NCBI RefSeq assembly: GCF_009734185.1
Contig: NZ_CP046393.1
Location: forward strand, 1,757,501 to 1,821,500
Reading direction: 5' to 3'
Source of the DNA: Commensalibacter melissae
GTDB taxonomy: Bacteria > Pseudomonadota > Alphaproteobacteria > Acetobacterales > Acetobacteraceae
Length of the DNA stretch: 64,000 bases
This document shows positions 53,379-63,692 of this stretch, piece by piece. Numbering within the stretch: the stretch's first letter is position 1; each line of letters starts with the position of its first letter. The translations under genes were made by a program, and so were the position numbers. The notes under the pieces were generated by a model, which did not search any database, was not told where the DNA came from, and saw only the letters and a program-made list of their open reading frames with translations.

Positions 53379-54389
53379 TCATTTAATTTTCTCTGAAGAA
53401 TCAACAACAACCAACAGGTCACCAGCAATTGGTGTAACCTGGCGATTTCTAGATAAAATAGCTTCAAACCGTTTATTCTGTTTTGCAGCCTGCTCATATA
53501 AAACATCTATGATACCATAATGATCTATAAAACGGTTCATATGGGCAGAAATACGAACGCATCCTTCAGATGCAGAATTGCCCAGTCTTGGTTCCAAATA
53601 TACAGGATCTGTTGCATGCATTTCCAACCGAATCTGACCTTTTACATGATTAGGCAACCACCCTTTTTCGGCCCATTGCCAACCAAAATCCCATACTCGC
53701 ATTCCTTTCGTTCCGTTACCACGAATCCCTAATTTATTCTTGGTACCCAACGCGCGATATCCCAACCTTTCCGTAGTATTCATGAATACACCTGTCGGTG
53801 TGACATAATATAATTTACGTCCTTTTTTTCCTGTAGATACATGTCCTCCCCCAAATGCCATCCATTGATCCGTGCCTTGAGGAAACGCCAGCACAAAACA
53901 TAAAGCTTGAACCTTTGGATTGCGATCAACCACAACTAAAATCTGCGCCCGTTTCAAGAGAATACCTGATTTTTCAACTTCTTTTTTGGCCAGTCTAATC
54001 CATTCCATATTTTGTTTATTGCTATAAATTCGTGCACGGGGAACATTCTTGCTTAATAAACGCTGAAGCCTTCTGGCCTCTAAATAGGCCTTATCCGGCG
54101 CAAGGACTGGTAAAGGAGGTAAAGTGACAAAATGATTATTACCAAAGATCGAGAATTTATTTTCAAACTGAGTATAATCAATATGACATTGATTTCCTGT
54201 CAGACTTGAAAAACAGTCATATATAATTGGAGAAAAATCACGATCATCAATTGGACAATAATAATGTCGTCTTAAAGAGTTCAATTGATCAGTAACATTG
54301 AAAGAGGAGAGAGATGTTTTAGCAAAAGGCTGCATAATAAAGATTAAAGAGCACAATAATATGCAAACCCTTAATCGATAAAGCTTCAT
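53379..54389 (-). CDS. L,D-transpeptidase (YkuD domain), exported
   Basis: 336 aa with an N-terminal signal segment ending near PFAKTSLS. The YkuD domain spans about residues 155-310. Catalytic motif: EMHATD with the conserved His, then SASEGCVRISAHM with the nucleophilic Cys and Arg. Such enzymes make 3-3 crosslinks in peptidoglycan or attach proteins to it. AAGGAGAGAGG lies upstream of the ATG. It follows lpd, separated by an 81-bp gap with a 12-bp inverted repeat. Confidence 0.9.
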   Translation of the reverse strand: MKLYRLRVCILLCSLIFIMQPFAKTSLSSFNVTDQLNSLRRHYYCPIDDRDFSPIIYDCFSSLTGNQCHIDYTQFENKFSIFGNNHFVTLPPLPVLAPDKAYLEARRLQRLLSKNVPRARIYSNKQNMEWIRLAKKEVEKSGILLKRAQILVVVDRNPKVQALCFVLAFPQGTDQWMAFGGGHVSTGKKGRKLYYVTPTGVFMNTTERLGYRALGTKNKLGIRGNGTKGMRVWDFGWQWAEKGWLPNHVKGQIRLEMHATDPVYLEPRLGNSASEGCVRISAHMNRFIDHYGIIDVLYEQAAKQNKRFEAILSRNRQVTPIAGDLLVVVDSSEKIK

Positions 54390-54404
54390 CCTCTCTCCTT
54401 ATTA

Positions 54405-54449
54405 TGTAAAATATTACAATTATTCATTAATTATATATAATATTTTACA
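54405..54449. terminator. 12-bp inverted repeat downstream of lpd
   Basis: TGTAAAATATTA and TAATATTTTACA are perfect complements around a 21-base loop between the lpd stop and the L,D-transpeptidase start (both leftward). It is probably the end of the sucA-odhB-lpd transcript; the stem is AT-rich with no T-run. Confidence 0.4.
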
Positions 54450-54471
54450 AATAAAAACAGAATAATTTAGT

Positions 54472-56196
54472 TTACATATGGATTGCCTGGTTCTGTGTTG
54501 CCAAGGCCGCCTCTTTAACCGCTTCGGACAAGGTGGGATGCGCATGACAAGTCAAGGCAATATCTTCGGCAGAAGCACCAAAAGCCATTGCCAATACGGC
54601 TTCTGCAATCATTTCACTGCAATTTGGACCAATCATATGAACACCCAAAATTCTGTTGGTATGTTTATCGGCCAGAATTTTTACAAAACCGTCTGTTTTA
54701 CCCATTGCACGGGCACGACCATTAGCGCTGAATGGAAATTTGCCAACCGTATAGGCTACATTTTCTTTTTTCAATACTTCTTCTGTTTTACCAACCATGG
54801 CAACCTCAGGTTCTGTATAAACAACACCTGGAACAAGATTGTAATCAACATGCGGCTTTTTACCTGCAATGAATTCTATAGCTGCCACACCATCCTCTTC
54901 TGCTTTATGCGCCAACATTGGACCAGCTATCACGTCTCCAATCGCATAAATACCCGGAATATTGGTTTGGAATTGAGCGTCTGTTTTAATTCTTCCCCTT
55001 TCATCCAATTCCACACCAATTTTATCTAGTCCCAGACCTGCAGTTACAGGACGGCGACCAACTGCCATCAAGACTACATCTGCCTCAAGAGTTTCCTGAT
55101 TCCCTCCTTGAGCGGCTTCAATTGCGATCTTAAGCTGTCCATTCATCTTGTCAATTTTACTAACTTTATGAGACAGTTTCAGTTCAAAACCTTGCTTGAT
55201 CAAAAGACGGGCTAATGTAGATGAAATTTCCTGATCAAAACCAGGCACCAACCGATCAAAGTATTCAACCACAGTAACCCTGGCACCTAAACGTTTCCAA
55301 ACACTTCCAAGTTCAACCCCGATCACACCACCACCAATAACGACCATATGACGAGGTATTTCAGAAAGAGCCAAGGCTCCTGTTGAACTTACAACCTGTT
55401 TTTCATCAATTTCAATTCCCGGCAATCCTGCCGTCTCACTGCCAGTTGCAATGATAATGGAACGCGCGCTAATCTCTTGCCCATTAACGGAAACTTTTCC
55501 TGCAGCAACAATGGTTGCCTCGCCCTCAATACGCGTTACCTTATTCTTTTTGAATAAGAACTCGATCCCATTAACATTCGCCTCAACGACTGACTGTTTG
55601 TGCTCCTGCATTTTTTTCAGATCAACTGAGACATTCTTAACAACAACCCCCAATTTTTCAAATTGATGCCGGGCAGCTTCATATTGCTCGGAAGCATATA
55701 ATAAAGCTTTTGAAGGGATGCAGCCAACATTCAAGCATGTTCCACCCAATGTTTTCCGTTTTTCTACACATGCGACTTTCATGCCCAGTTGTGCAGCACG
55801 AATGGCGGCAACATATCCTCCTGGTCCCGCACCAATTACAAGAACATCATAATCATATTCACTTGCTGGCGCGGAAGCGTCAACTGGTTTTTGCTCAGGA
55901 TTTGAGCCCGAAACAGATGACACTCTTATATCATTTCTTGTAACTGTTTCTCCTTTTCCCAATGGTTCCAATGTCACCAATAATGCACCTACTGAAACCT
56001 CACTGCCCGCTTCGACAACATGTTTGCCGACAATTCCCGCAGAGGGGGCCGGCACTTCAACATTTACTTTATCCGTTTCAAGCTCAACAATCGCCTCATC
56101 CGCAGCAACTTGATCGCCTGGCTGTTTCAACCATTTTGAAACAACAGCAGATGTTATACTTTCCCCCAAAACAGGTACGACAATATTTATGGTCAT
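54472..56196 (-). CDS. lpdA: Dihydrolipoyl dehydrogenase with N-terminal lipoyl domain
   Basis: 574 aa, about 100 more than plain E3. Residues 1-80 are a lipoyl domain ([15 protein letters not shown] with the lipoyl lysine), nearly the same as the lipoyl region of the adjacent E2 gene. After a short linker comes the E3 flavoprotein: FAD loop [13 protein letters not shown], the redox disulfide [16 protein letters not shown], the NAD loop [22 protein letters not shown] and the C-terminal [10 protein letters not shown] with the catalytic His-Glu pair. It reoxidises dihydrolipoamide of 2-oxoglutarate dehydrogenase. Last gene of the leftward sucA-odhB-lpd operon; GGAAAGG precedes the ATG. Confidence 0.95.
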   Translation of the reverse strand: MTINIVVPVLGESITSAVVSKWLKQPGDQVAADEAIVELETDKVNVEVPAPSAGIVGKHVVEAGSEVSVGALLVTLEPLGKGETVTRNDIRVSSVSGSNPEQKPVDASAPASEYDYDVLVIGAGPGGYVAAIRAAQLGMKVACVEKRKTLGGTCLNVGCIPSKALLYASEQYEAARHQFEKLGVVVKNVSVDLKKMQEHKQSVVEANVNGIEFLFKKNKVTRIEGEATIVAAGKVSVNGQEISARSIIIATGSETAGLPGIEIDEKQVVSSTGALALSEIPRHMVVIGGGVIGVELGSVWKRLGARVTVVEYFDRLVPGFDQEISSTLARLLIKQGFELKLSHKVSKIDKMNGQLKIAIEAAQGGNQETLEADVVLMAVGRRPVTAGLGLDKIGVELDERGRIKTDAQFQTNIPGIYAIGDVIAGPMLAHKAEEDGVAAIEFIAGKKPHVDYNLVPGVVYTEPEVAMVGKTEEVLKKENVAYTVGKFPFSANGRARAMGKTDGFVKILADKHTNRILGVHMIGPNCSEMIAEAVLAMAFGASAEDIALTCHAHPTLSEAVKEAALATQNQAIHM

Positions 56197-56241
56197 GTTT
56201 TTTACCTTTCCTATCCTTTATAATAAATTTCACACGACCCC

Positions 56242-57447
56242 TTAAACATCCAACAACAAGCGTTCTGGATTTTCAATACGTTCCTTGATATGAACCAAGA
56301 AACTGACCGCTTCCTTACCATCCACGATACGATGGTCATAAGAAAGAGCAAGATACATCATTGGACGGATAACAACCTGTCCATTGACTGCAACTGGACG
56401 CTCTTTGATCGCGTGCATCCCCAGAATTCCTGATTGCGGCATATTTAAAATTGGAGTGGACATCAGAGAGCCGTAAATTCCCCCATTTGTAATCGAGAAG
56501 GTACCCCCTGAAAGGTCAGCTAATTTCAGCGTATTACTGCGTGCACGTTTTGCAAAATCAATGATCTGCCCCTCAATCTGAGCAAAACTCATTTGATCCG
56601 CATCTTTGAGCACGGGAACAACCAGCCCATTTGGGCCACCAACCGCAATTCCCATATTCACAAAATGACGATAGATAATATCTTCACCATCAATTTGTGC
56701 ATTGATTGCAGGATATTCCTGAAGGGCAGATACAGTTGCCTTTACAAAAAAAGACATAAATCCCAAACGGCTACCTTCATGTTTCTTATTAAAGGCTTCC
56801 TTATACAGGGTCCGCATATTTATGACGGCAGACATGTCAACCTCATTAAAGGTCGTCAACATTGCCGCTGTTTCCTGTGCTTCTTTAAGGCGACGTGCAA
56901 CCGTACGACGTAACCGGGTCATTTTGACACGCTCTTCACGAGGATCATCCTGGCGTGGCACAACAGGACCAGATGCCTTGACCGGATTTTCTTTTTGATC
57001 CAGAAATTGTACCACATCATCCCGTGTAATCCGGCCACCCCGTCCCGTACCAGCCACCTGATCAACCGTAATATTTTTTTCTTCCATCATTTTACGGGCA
57101 GCCGGCATTGAAACTGGCTTATTATCAGCAGCCACTGAAACCGAGGGTTCTGCCTGTTTAGCATCCTGTACAGACACACTTTTGGATTGAGCTGATTCAA
57201 TAACCGAAGCCCCATCCTCCAATACAGTCAATAAGGTCCCAACACTGACCTCCTGCCCTTCTTGTACCAGCTGTGCACCCATCACACCTGTTTTAGGCGA
57301 CGGAACCTCTACACTGACCTTATCTGTTTCAAGCTCTACAATCGCTTCATCCATATTCACAACCTCACCAGGTTTTTTTAACCACCTGGCAACTGTGGCC
57401 GTACTGATACTTTCGCCTAATTGCGGTACTTTAATTTCAATGGACAT
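56242..57447 (-). CDS. odhB: 2-oxoglutarate dehydrogenase E2 (dihydrolipoyl succinyltransferase)
   Basis: 401 aa. Domain order: lipoyl (residues 1-77, [14 protein letters not shown]), a linker, the peripheral-subunit binding domain (PAARKMMEE...[13 protein letters not shown]), then the catalytic succinyltransferase domain with [12 protein letters not shown] and the active-site [10 protein letters not shown]. It forms the core of the complex and moves the succinyl group to CoA in the TCA cycle. A 44-bp gap follows sucA, and AGGAAAAA precedes the ATG. Confidence 0.97.
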   Translation of the reverse strand: MSIEIKVPQLGESISTATVARWLKKPGEVVNMDEAIVELETDKVSVEVPSPKTGVMGAQLVQEGQEVSVGTLLTVLEDGASVIESAQSKSVSVQDAKQAEPSVSVAADNKPVSMPAARKMMEEKNITVDQVAGTGRGGRITRDDVVQFLDQKENPVKASGPVVPRQDDPREERVKMTRLRRTVARRLKEAQETAAMLTTFNEVDMSAVINMRTLYKEAFNKKHEGSRLGFMSFFVKATVSALQEYPAINAQIDGEDIIYRHFVNMGIAVGGPNGLVVPVLKDADQMSFAQIEGQIIDFAKRARSNTLKLADLSGGTFSITNGGIYGSLMSTPILNMPQSGILGMHAIKERPVAVNGQVVIRPMMYLALSYDHRIVDGKEAVSFLVHIKERIENPERLLLDV

Positions 57448-57491
57448 ATTTGTTTTTCCTAATTAAATCTTATTATTTCTCAATATAGTTC

Positions 57492-60347
57492 TTATAAATT
57501 CAAGGCTTGTTTAACCAATTGTTCCTGACCTGCCTTATAAACAGACATCAACCCTGCTGCAGGACTTGCCTGAGCCGTACGCCCAGCATATTCAATTTTG
57601 ATTGGACTATTTTTAACCGTTTGCACAATCGCTTCAATCTTACCAGAAATAAACTGCCATGCCCCCATGTTCTGAGGTTCTTCCTGGCACCATACAAATT
57701 CCTGTGCCCCAGAATATGATTGTATCAATTTCTTAACAATATCGGTTGGAAATGGATATAATTGTTCGACACGAACCAAAGCCACATCATTTTTCTTGGC
57801 TTCACGACGAGCTATCAACAAATCGTAATAAACCTTACCTGAACAGAATACGACTCGTTTGACTTTTTGATGATTTACAGAGGCATCTATTTCATCAATA
57901 ACTTGTAAAAATTCTGTTTTATCCGTAAATTCTGCCAATGTTGATTGTGCAAGAGGATGTCTTAATAAAGATTTCGGGGACATGACAACCAACGGTTGAC
58001 GATAATTCCGTTTCAACTGCCGACGCAAGGCATGAAAATAGTTTGCGGGAGTTGTAAAATTACAAACCTGCATATTTTCCTCTGCACTTAGCTGCAAGTA
58101 ACGTTCAAGTCGGGCAGATGAATGTTCAGCCCCTTGTCCTTCCTGGGCATGTGGCAATAAAAGCACCAACCCCGATTGCTGGAGCCATTTACTTTCAGCA
58201 GCCGAAACAAACTGGTCAATGATAATCTGTGCACCATTGGCAAAATCACCGAATTGAGCCTCCCACAAGACCAAGGCATTTGCATTTTCACAAGAATAAC
58301 CGTATTCAAATCCCAGAACCGCAAATTCAGACAGCAATGAATTATAGATGTCCAATTTCGCTTGATCAGTGGCAATATGATTTAAAGGAATATAAGGTTG
58401 CTGCGTCTTCTGGTCAAACAGCATTGCATTACGATGACTGAATGTACCCCGTTGACAGTCTTCGCCGGAAAGACGAACCGGATGACCCTCCAATAAAAGG
58501 CTACCAAAGGCCAAGGCTTCACCAGTCGCCCAGTCAAACCCTTTTCCTGTTTCAAACATTTTGGCCTTAGCTTCAAGTTGACGAACCAATTTCGGATGGC
58601 AATTAAACCCTGCTTGGTATGAGCTAATCGCTTTACCAATCCGCTTTAAATCATCAATTGAAACTGCCGTGGAAAAATCTTTACGATTTTTTCCACGCCA
58701 TTGCATTTTTTTCCAGTCACCTTTTAACCATTCTGGAGTTCCGGGATGATAATTATCAGCCTCTTCATAGGATTTTTGTAAATAATTCTGGAAATCAGAC
58801 CAATATTTTTCCGTTTCCACAGCAGAAATCACTCCTTCATCTTGTAATTTCGCTGCATAAAGCTGATAAATATCCTTATGTTTATGAACAGCCTGATACA
58901 TGATTGGCTGGGTAAATGTCGGTTCATCCGTTTCATTATGTCCAAATCGACGATAACAGACAATATCAACAACGATATCCGTTGCAAAACGTTCCCGATA
59001 ATCAACGGCAAGCCGCATGACTGAAACAACAGCCTCAGGATCATCCCCGTTGACATGAATGACGGGAGCTTTAGCAACTTTAGCGACATCTGTACAATAA
59101 TATCCAGAATGTCCATATTCTGTAGATGTGGTAAATCCAATCTGGTTATTTGTAACAACGTGAATTGTCCCGTTTGTTTTATATCCGGGAAGCCTGGACA
59201 TGGCAAAAGTTTCATAAACCACACCCTGTCCGGCAAAGGCAGCATCACCATGCATTAAAACAGCCAGATGTTTCTGACCATTAGCATCTTGCATGGCACG
59301 AACCCTTCCCTCTACAACAGGATCAGCCGCCTCAAGATGGGACGGGTTAAATTCCAGGACAAGATCGACATCCTTTCCATTCATTTGAACCTGTTTTCGA
59401 TATCCAAGATGGTATTTCACATCTCCAACACCAGGAATATCGTCAGATTTATAAGATTTTCCTGCAAATTCACTAAATAAGGCAGGAAAAGACTTGCCAA
59501 CGATATTGGTTAAAACATTTAAACGTCCACGATGTGCCATGCCCATCGCCACAGATTGAATATCATAATTTGCTACTGCATGTCGAATAAGGGTACGTAA
59601 GGCAGGAATAAGTGATTCCCCGCCATCCAATCCAAACCGCTTTACACCAACGTAACGTTTTTGACAAAAAGTTTCAAACCCTACAGCCTCTGCAAGTTCC
59701 TGTAAGATTGTTTTCTTATCATCCGCATTTAGAACATGGTTTTTCTGACTTTCAACCTTTTCACGAAACCATTGCTGTTGTTCACTATTTTGCAGATATG
59801 TATATTCCCAGGCAATTGAACTGCAATAAATCCGCCTTAATACAGGAATGACTTCACCAAGAGTATGAATTTCACCTGGAAGGAAATTCTTAGTAACATC
59901 TCCCATAAAAACTGGGCGATCCAAATCCTCTTTTTTAAATCCATAAGTTTCAGGATTTAATTCCTTGCACTCTGTAGGCTTATGAATGGACAAGGGATCC
60001 AATACAGCATTAAAATGACCAAAGCTTCGATATGCATTTATAAGCTCTACGGCTCGCAGACTGTCATTCGCAGCCTGATAAAGTTGTTTGGCTGTTACTT
60101 TTCCCTCTTTCGTCAAAGCGGGCTTGTCATCGGGCTCCAATTCAATTTTTACAGGTTTGCGAGGGGCCCATGAAGGTCCCCTTACATCATCCATTACAAC
60201 TGTCTTATCATCATTCATCGCAGAAAAAATCTGTGCAAATGACGGGTCAACACTATTAGCGTCCTGCCTCCACTTTGCATATAATTCCGCAAGATACGCA
60301 GCATTCGATCCACTGAATACACTGGCAATTTGATCAGCAATCGCCAT
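57492..60347 (-). CDS. sucA: 2-oxoglutarate dehydrogenase E1
   Basis: 951 aa thiamine-diphosphate enzyme that decarboxylates 2-oxoglutarate. Visible: the N-terminal FAQIFSAMND-type E2-interaction segment, SVAMGMAHRGRLNVLTN, GDAAFAGQGVVYE, the cofactor motif region GDDPEAVV, YRRFGHNETDEPTFTQP, and the C-terminal QEEPQNMGAW. First gene of the operon; AAGGGGAAAT lies before the ATG. Its presence, with sdh to the right, argues for a complete oxidative TCA segment, unlike Gluconobacter. Confidence 0.97.
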   Translation of the reverse strand: MAIADQIASVFSGSNAAYLAELYAKWRQDANSVDPSFAQIFSAMNDDKTVVMDDVRGPSWAPRKPVKIELEPDDKPALTKEGKVTAKQLYQAANDSLRAVELINAYRSFGHFNAVLDPLSIHKPTECKELNPETYGFKKEDLDRPVFMGDVTKNFLPGEIHTLGEVIPVLRRIYCSSIAWEYTYLQNSEQQQWFREKVESQKNHVLNADDKKTILQELAEAVGFETFCQKRYVGVKRFGLDGGESLIPALRTLIRHAVANYDIQSVAMGMAHRGRLNVLTNIVGKSFPALFSEFAGKSYKSDDIPGVGDVKYHLGYRKQVQMNGKDVDLVLEFNPSHLEAADPVVEGRVRAMQDANGQKHLAVLMHGDAAFAGQGVVYETFAMSRLPGYKTNGTIHVVTNNQIGFTTSTEYGHSGYYCTDVAKVAKAPVIHVNGDDPEAVVSVMRLAVDYRERFATDIVVDIVCYRRFGHNETDEPTFTQPIMYQAVHKHKDIYQLYAAKLQDEGVISAVETEKYWSDFQNYLQKSYEEADNYHPGTPEWLKGDWKKMQWRGKNRKDFSTAVSIDDLKRIGKAISSYQAGFNCHPKLVRQLEAKAKMFETGKGFDWATGEALAFGSLLLEGHPVRLSGEDCQRGTFSHRNAMLFDQKTQQPYIPLNHIATDQAKLDIYNSLLSEFAVLGFEYGYSCENANALVLWEAQFGDFANGAQIIIDQFVSAAESKWLQQSGLVLLLPHAQEGQGAEHSSARLERYLQLSAEENMQVCNFTTPANYFHALRRQLKRNYRQPLVVMSPKSLLRHPLAQSTLAEFTDKTEFLQVIDEIDASVNHQKVKRVVFCSGKVYYDLLIARREAKKNDVALVRVEQLYPFPTDIVKKLIQSYSGAQEFVWCQEEPQNMGAWQFISGKIEAIVQTVKNSPIKIEYAGRTAQASPAAGLMSVYKAGQEQLVKQALNL

Positions 60348-60481
60348 AATATTTCCCCTTAATTATTTCTACTAAAAACTCACTATTCAGAGTTTAATTT
60401 ACCTATTAATATAACAAGTGCACCTATAAGCCACTTCAATTTTTCTTTAACAAATGTCAGAGAATCTTTACTCTCGAATGC

Positions 60482-61585
60482 CTATTTTGTCCAATCTAGA
60501 CTTTGCATTTCATACAAACGTGATACAGTACGCTCAAAAAAAGCCGCCCTATTTTCCTCAGGATAAATATGCTCCCAATCCGTCTCCGCAGATACATAGA
60601 GAATTGTATGCCGTTCGTACAATACATCAATCAAAGTGGTAAACCGTTCAATTACATTCATATTTTCAGGATTAAATATCGGTATGTTATCAATAATCAA
60701 TACTTCATATTTTTGAGCCAAAACCAAATAATCACCAGCTCCCAGTGCCGCATCACATAATTGTTCAAATTGAAACCGGGCCACCTTTCCTGCTGCGCAA
60801 GGTATGGTAAATTGACGTCCCATAACGGTTAAGATTGTTTTTTCGCCCTCTTTGCCACCTGATTCCTGTAGGAATACTTTATCTAGAACAGCATGGTTTT
60901 CCGGATTACAGCCGATCAACCATTTGGTTTCAATTTCCTTGCGACCCAATCGATAGTCATGTGCCGAACATAATTCAAGTTCAATCATATTTTGTGATAA
61001 TAAAGCAATAAACGGCTTGAAAGCATCAGCTCCCGGTCTGTTTTGAAATAAATCCCTGATGTGAACATTCGAAGTGGCAACAATGATAACTCCTAATTTA
61101 AAAAGATATTCAAACAGTCGTCCCAATATCATTGCATCAGCTATATCATTGACTTGAAATTCATCGAAACAAAGCAACCATGTCTTTTCGACAATTTCCT
61201 CAGCCAGTTTTGGAATGGGGTCCTCACCCTTTGGATACTGTATTTCCAACGTATGAAATTTCTTATGCACTTCCTGCATGAAAACATGAAAATGTGTTCT
61301 CATCTTTTTTTCAACAGGGGCCTGACTGTAAAATAAATCCATCAACATTGATTTACCTCTACCAACAGGCCCTACAAGATATATACCCTTGGGTTTTACA
61401 ATAGGCTTTTTCCACAATTTTTTAAATGAATTCAAAAGCCCGCCAACGTTAGTCTGTTCTGGCACATAATCAGACAATTCAACACAAAGATGATCCAGTC
61501 GATCTGCAATTTGTTCCTGTGCCTTGTCTGGTTTAAGCTCACCATTCTTTACTTTTTGTGCATACAACACATTTAAACGACTCAT
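60482..61585 (-). CDS. zapE: Cell division ATPase ZapE (AFG1-like)
   Basis: 367 aa from the ATG at 61585; a TTG 8 codons upstream is in frame but less likely. P-loop ATPase of the AFG1/LACE1 family: Walker A GPVGRGKSMLMD, Walker B LLCFDEFQVND, LFEYLFKLGVIIVATSN, and NIPIFNPENMN near the C-terminus. In E. coli ZapE binds FtsZ and limits Z-ring stability. It precedes sucA on the same strand by 134 bases, and zapE next to TCA-cycle genes such as sucA or mdh is common in Alphaproteobacteria. Confidence 0.93.
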   Translation of the reverse strand: MSRLNVLYAQKVKNGELKPDKAQEQIADRLDHLCVELSDYVPEQTNVGGLLNSFKKLWKKPIVKPKGIYLVGPVGRGKSMLMDLFYSQAPVEKKMRTHFHVFMQEVHKKFHTLEIQYPKGEDPIPKLAEEIVEKTWLLCFDEFQVNDIADAMILGRLFEYLFKLGVIIVATSNVHIRDLFQNRPGADAFKPFIALLSQNMIELELCSAHDYRLGRKEIETKWLIGCNPENHAVLDKVFLQESGGKEGEKTILTVMGRQFTIPCAAGKVARFQFEQLCDAALGAGDYLVLAQKYEVLIIDNIPIFNPENMNVIERFTTLIDVLYERHTILYVSAETDWEHIYPEENRAAFFERTVSRLYEMQSLDWTK

Positions 61586-61801
61586 AAATAATAAAAACCT
61601 GGTTAACAATTAGTATTAAAGACCTTTTAAATTATTTCTAAGAAGAACATAGCTTCTTTTTTTTTCCTAATAATTTTCTTTATTTTCAAACAATTTTGAT
61701 AAAATTTATTTACATAAATAATAAAAGAGTTAAAATATTTGGCTGGTTTCTAAAGACTTCTTTAAAATTTATTAAACTTTATTATCTAAGGATTATATAC
61801 T

Positions 61802-62824
61802 ATGGGATATCGCATAGCCGTTATTGGAGCAACAGGGGCGGTAGGTAGAGAAATCTTAAAAATTCTGGCGGAACGTGATTTTCCAATTAAGGAAATTGTT
61901 GCCTTGGCTTCTCCACGTTCGGCAGGAAAAGAAATATCCTTTGGTGACAAAAGAATTCTAAAAGTCCAAAATCTTGAAACCTTTGATTTTAAAGGATGGG
62001 ATATCGCTTTATCCTCTCCTGGCGCATCCATATCATCCGTCTATTCACCCAAAGCAGCCAAGGCAGGCTGTATCGTGATTGACAATACTTCCCATTTCCG
62101 TATGGAACCTGATGTTCCATTAGTGGTTCCAGAGGTTAATCCGGAAGATTTAAAGAAAATCAAGCGGAATATTGTTGCAAATCCAAACTGTTCAACCATT
62201 CAGATGGTTGTTGCCTTAAAACCTTTGCACGACTTGTTCAAAATTAAAAGAATTGTTGTTTCGACATATCAAGCCACAGGCGGGGCAGGCAAAAAAGGAA
62301 TGGACGAATTATATATCCAAACCAAATCATCATTGGTTGGGGATTCCATTTCAATAAACAATTTTACCAAGCAAATTGCCTTTAACTGTATACCTCATAT
62401 TGATAAATTCATGCCAGACGGATCAACAAAAGAAGAATGGAAAATGAATGTGGAAACCAAAAAAATTCTTGATCCAGATATCAATGTTTTTGCAACCTGT
62501 GTTCGGGTTCCTGTTTTTATTGGACATGGCGAGGCAATTACCATTGAATGTGAACGCCCCGTTGATCTTGCCAAGGCACAAAAAGCCTTACGCAACGCTG
62601 AAGGTGTCATTCTATTCGATAAACAGGAAGATGGCGGCTATATTACCCAGATTGAGGCGGCAGGAGAAGATGCCTCCTATGTTTCACGACTCCGTATCGA
62701 TCCAACAGTTCCAAATGGCTTAGGACTATGGTGCGTTTCCGACAATTTACGTAAGGGTGCAGCATTGAATACAGTACAGATTGCCGAAAAATTAATAGAA
62801 ATGAATCTAATTTCTAAACGGTAA
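61802..62824 (+). CDS. asd: Aspartate-semialdehyde dehydrogenase
   Basis: 340 aa enzyme that makes aspartate semialdehyde from aspartyl phosphate for lysine, DAP, threonine and methionine synthesis. NADP loop IGATGAVGREIL, the catalytic cysteine in VANPNCSTIQMV, YQATGGAGKKGM, and the substrate-binding HGEAITIE near the catalytic histidine. AAGGA lies about 9 bases before the ATG. Divergent from zapE across about 216 bp. A hairpin follows the stop. Confidence 0.96.
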   Translation: MGYRIAVIGATGAVGREILKILAERDFPIKEIVALASPRSAGKEISFGDKRILKVQNLETFDFKGWDIALSSPGASISSVYSPKAAKAGCIVIDNTSHFRMEPDVPLVVPEVNPEDLKKIKRNIVANPNCSTIQMVVALKPLHDLFKIKRIVVSTYQATGGAGKKGMDELYIQTKSSLVGDSISINNFTKQIAFNCIPHIDKFMPDGSTKEEWKMNVETKKILDPDINVFATCVRVPVFIGHGEAITIECERPVDLAKAQKALRNAEGVILFDKQEDGGYITQIEAAGEDASYVSRLRIDPTVPNGLGLWCVSDNLRKGAALNTVQIAEKLIEMNLISKR

Positions 62825-62830
62825 TTTTTA

Positions 62831-62865
62831 ACCAACAGATCATAAAATTGATATGATTTGTTGGT
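62831..62865 (+). terminator. Hairpin downstream of asd
   Basis: ACCAACA.ATCAT and ATGAT.TGTTGGT pair over 12 positions with one G/T wobble and a 9-base loop, starting 7 bases after the asd stop. There is no clear T-run, but position and stem strength suggest transcription ends here. Confidence 0.55.
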
Positions 62866-63175
62866 ATCGAAATTAAAAACATAAATAAATTAATGATTAC
62901 CAATTTCACGTTTCTATAGCCATTAATCCAATTTATACAAATTAATTTGATATTTATTTTATTATCCTGAAAATTGTTATTATCATATTCTTATTGTTAC
63001 TTTAAAAATAAAATAAAAAACTGTTTAGTCATCAAATAACAAAGACCCCGAATACTTCATACACAATCAATTGAATGTCCAAAAATTGACTGGATCAATC
63101 TTTTAGTGGGGTATAAAGTGCAATTAACTTAAATCGGTATCAGCCGTGTTATAAGGATTAATTAGGAAATCAAGA
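62866..63175 (+). promoter_or_regulatory. AT-rich leader region upstream of the sdh operon
   Basis: Gap of about 310 bases after the asd hairpin without an open frame worth calling. It is very AT-rich and presumably holds the sdh promoter. A TTGACT at 63086 and a TATAAA at 63112 are seen, but their 20-base spacing is too long for a standard sigma-70 promoter, so no promoter is assigned. No RNA gene or strong repeat was seen. Confidence 0.4.
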
Positions 63176-63628
63176 ATGTCGGATATACGCAAAACTTTTT
63201 ATGTAGGTTACAAAAGTGACGGATCATATCGAAACCGACCAATGTCGCCCCATTTACAAGTTTACAAACCCATTTTATCAATGGTCTTGTCAATCAGTAA
63301 CCGCATTACAGGCGGTGCACTTTCCGCAGGAAGTGCATTAATGGTTGCCTGGCTGGTTTCAGCCGCAAAAGGACCAAAATCTTTTCAAAAAACTCAAAAA
63401 TTTACAGGAAGTTTTCTAGGACAAATTATTTTATTTGGTTTTTCATCAGCATTCTTTCTCCATTTTATTGGCGGTATTCGTCATTTTATTTGGGATTTAA
63501 GTGGCAAACGTCTTGAAAAACCTGAAATTAATCAAGACAGTAAATCAGAGGTTATCGGTGTTGCTGCTTTAACTTTAGCTTTATGGACCATTATTCTTGG
63601 TAAAAAAATCAAAAAAAGAAAAAAATAG
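63176..63628 (+). CDS. sdhC: Succinate dehydrogenase cytochrome b556 subunit
   Basis: 150 aa membrane anchor with three helices. Family motifs are RPMSPHLQVYKP, SISNRITGGAL (usually SxxHRxTG; here Asn replaces His), and FFLHFIGGIRHFIWD, where the histidines contribute the heme ligand. With SdhD it anchors the FAD and iron-sulfur subunits and passes electrons from succinate to quinone. TAGGAAATC lies before the ATG. First gene of the sdh operon, which runs off the right edge. Confidence 0.93.
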   Translation: MSDIRKTFYVGYKSDGSYRNRPMSPHLQVYKPILSMVLSISNRITGGALSAGSALMVAWLVSAAKGPKSFQKTQKFTGSFLGQIILFGFSSAFFLHFIGGIRHFIWDLSGKRLEKPEINQDSKSEVIGVAALTLALWTIILGKKIKKRKK

Positions 63629-63692
63629 ACAACCTTCGTATTGATTAAAAAATATCAAAATAATTTTCTATAAACAATTAGGAGAAACTCCA

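Noticed and set aside
54478-55029. 183-codon open frame on the plus strand
   Set aside because: Entirely antisense to lpd, which has full E3 motifs; Cys/Phe-rich shadow.
63086-63117. TTGACT and TATAAA as an sdh promoter
   Set aside because: Spacing of 20 bases is too long for a sigma-70 promoter; kept only as a remark.
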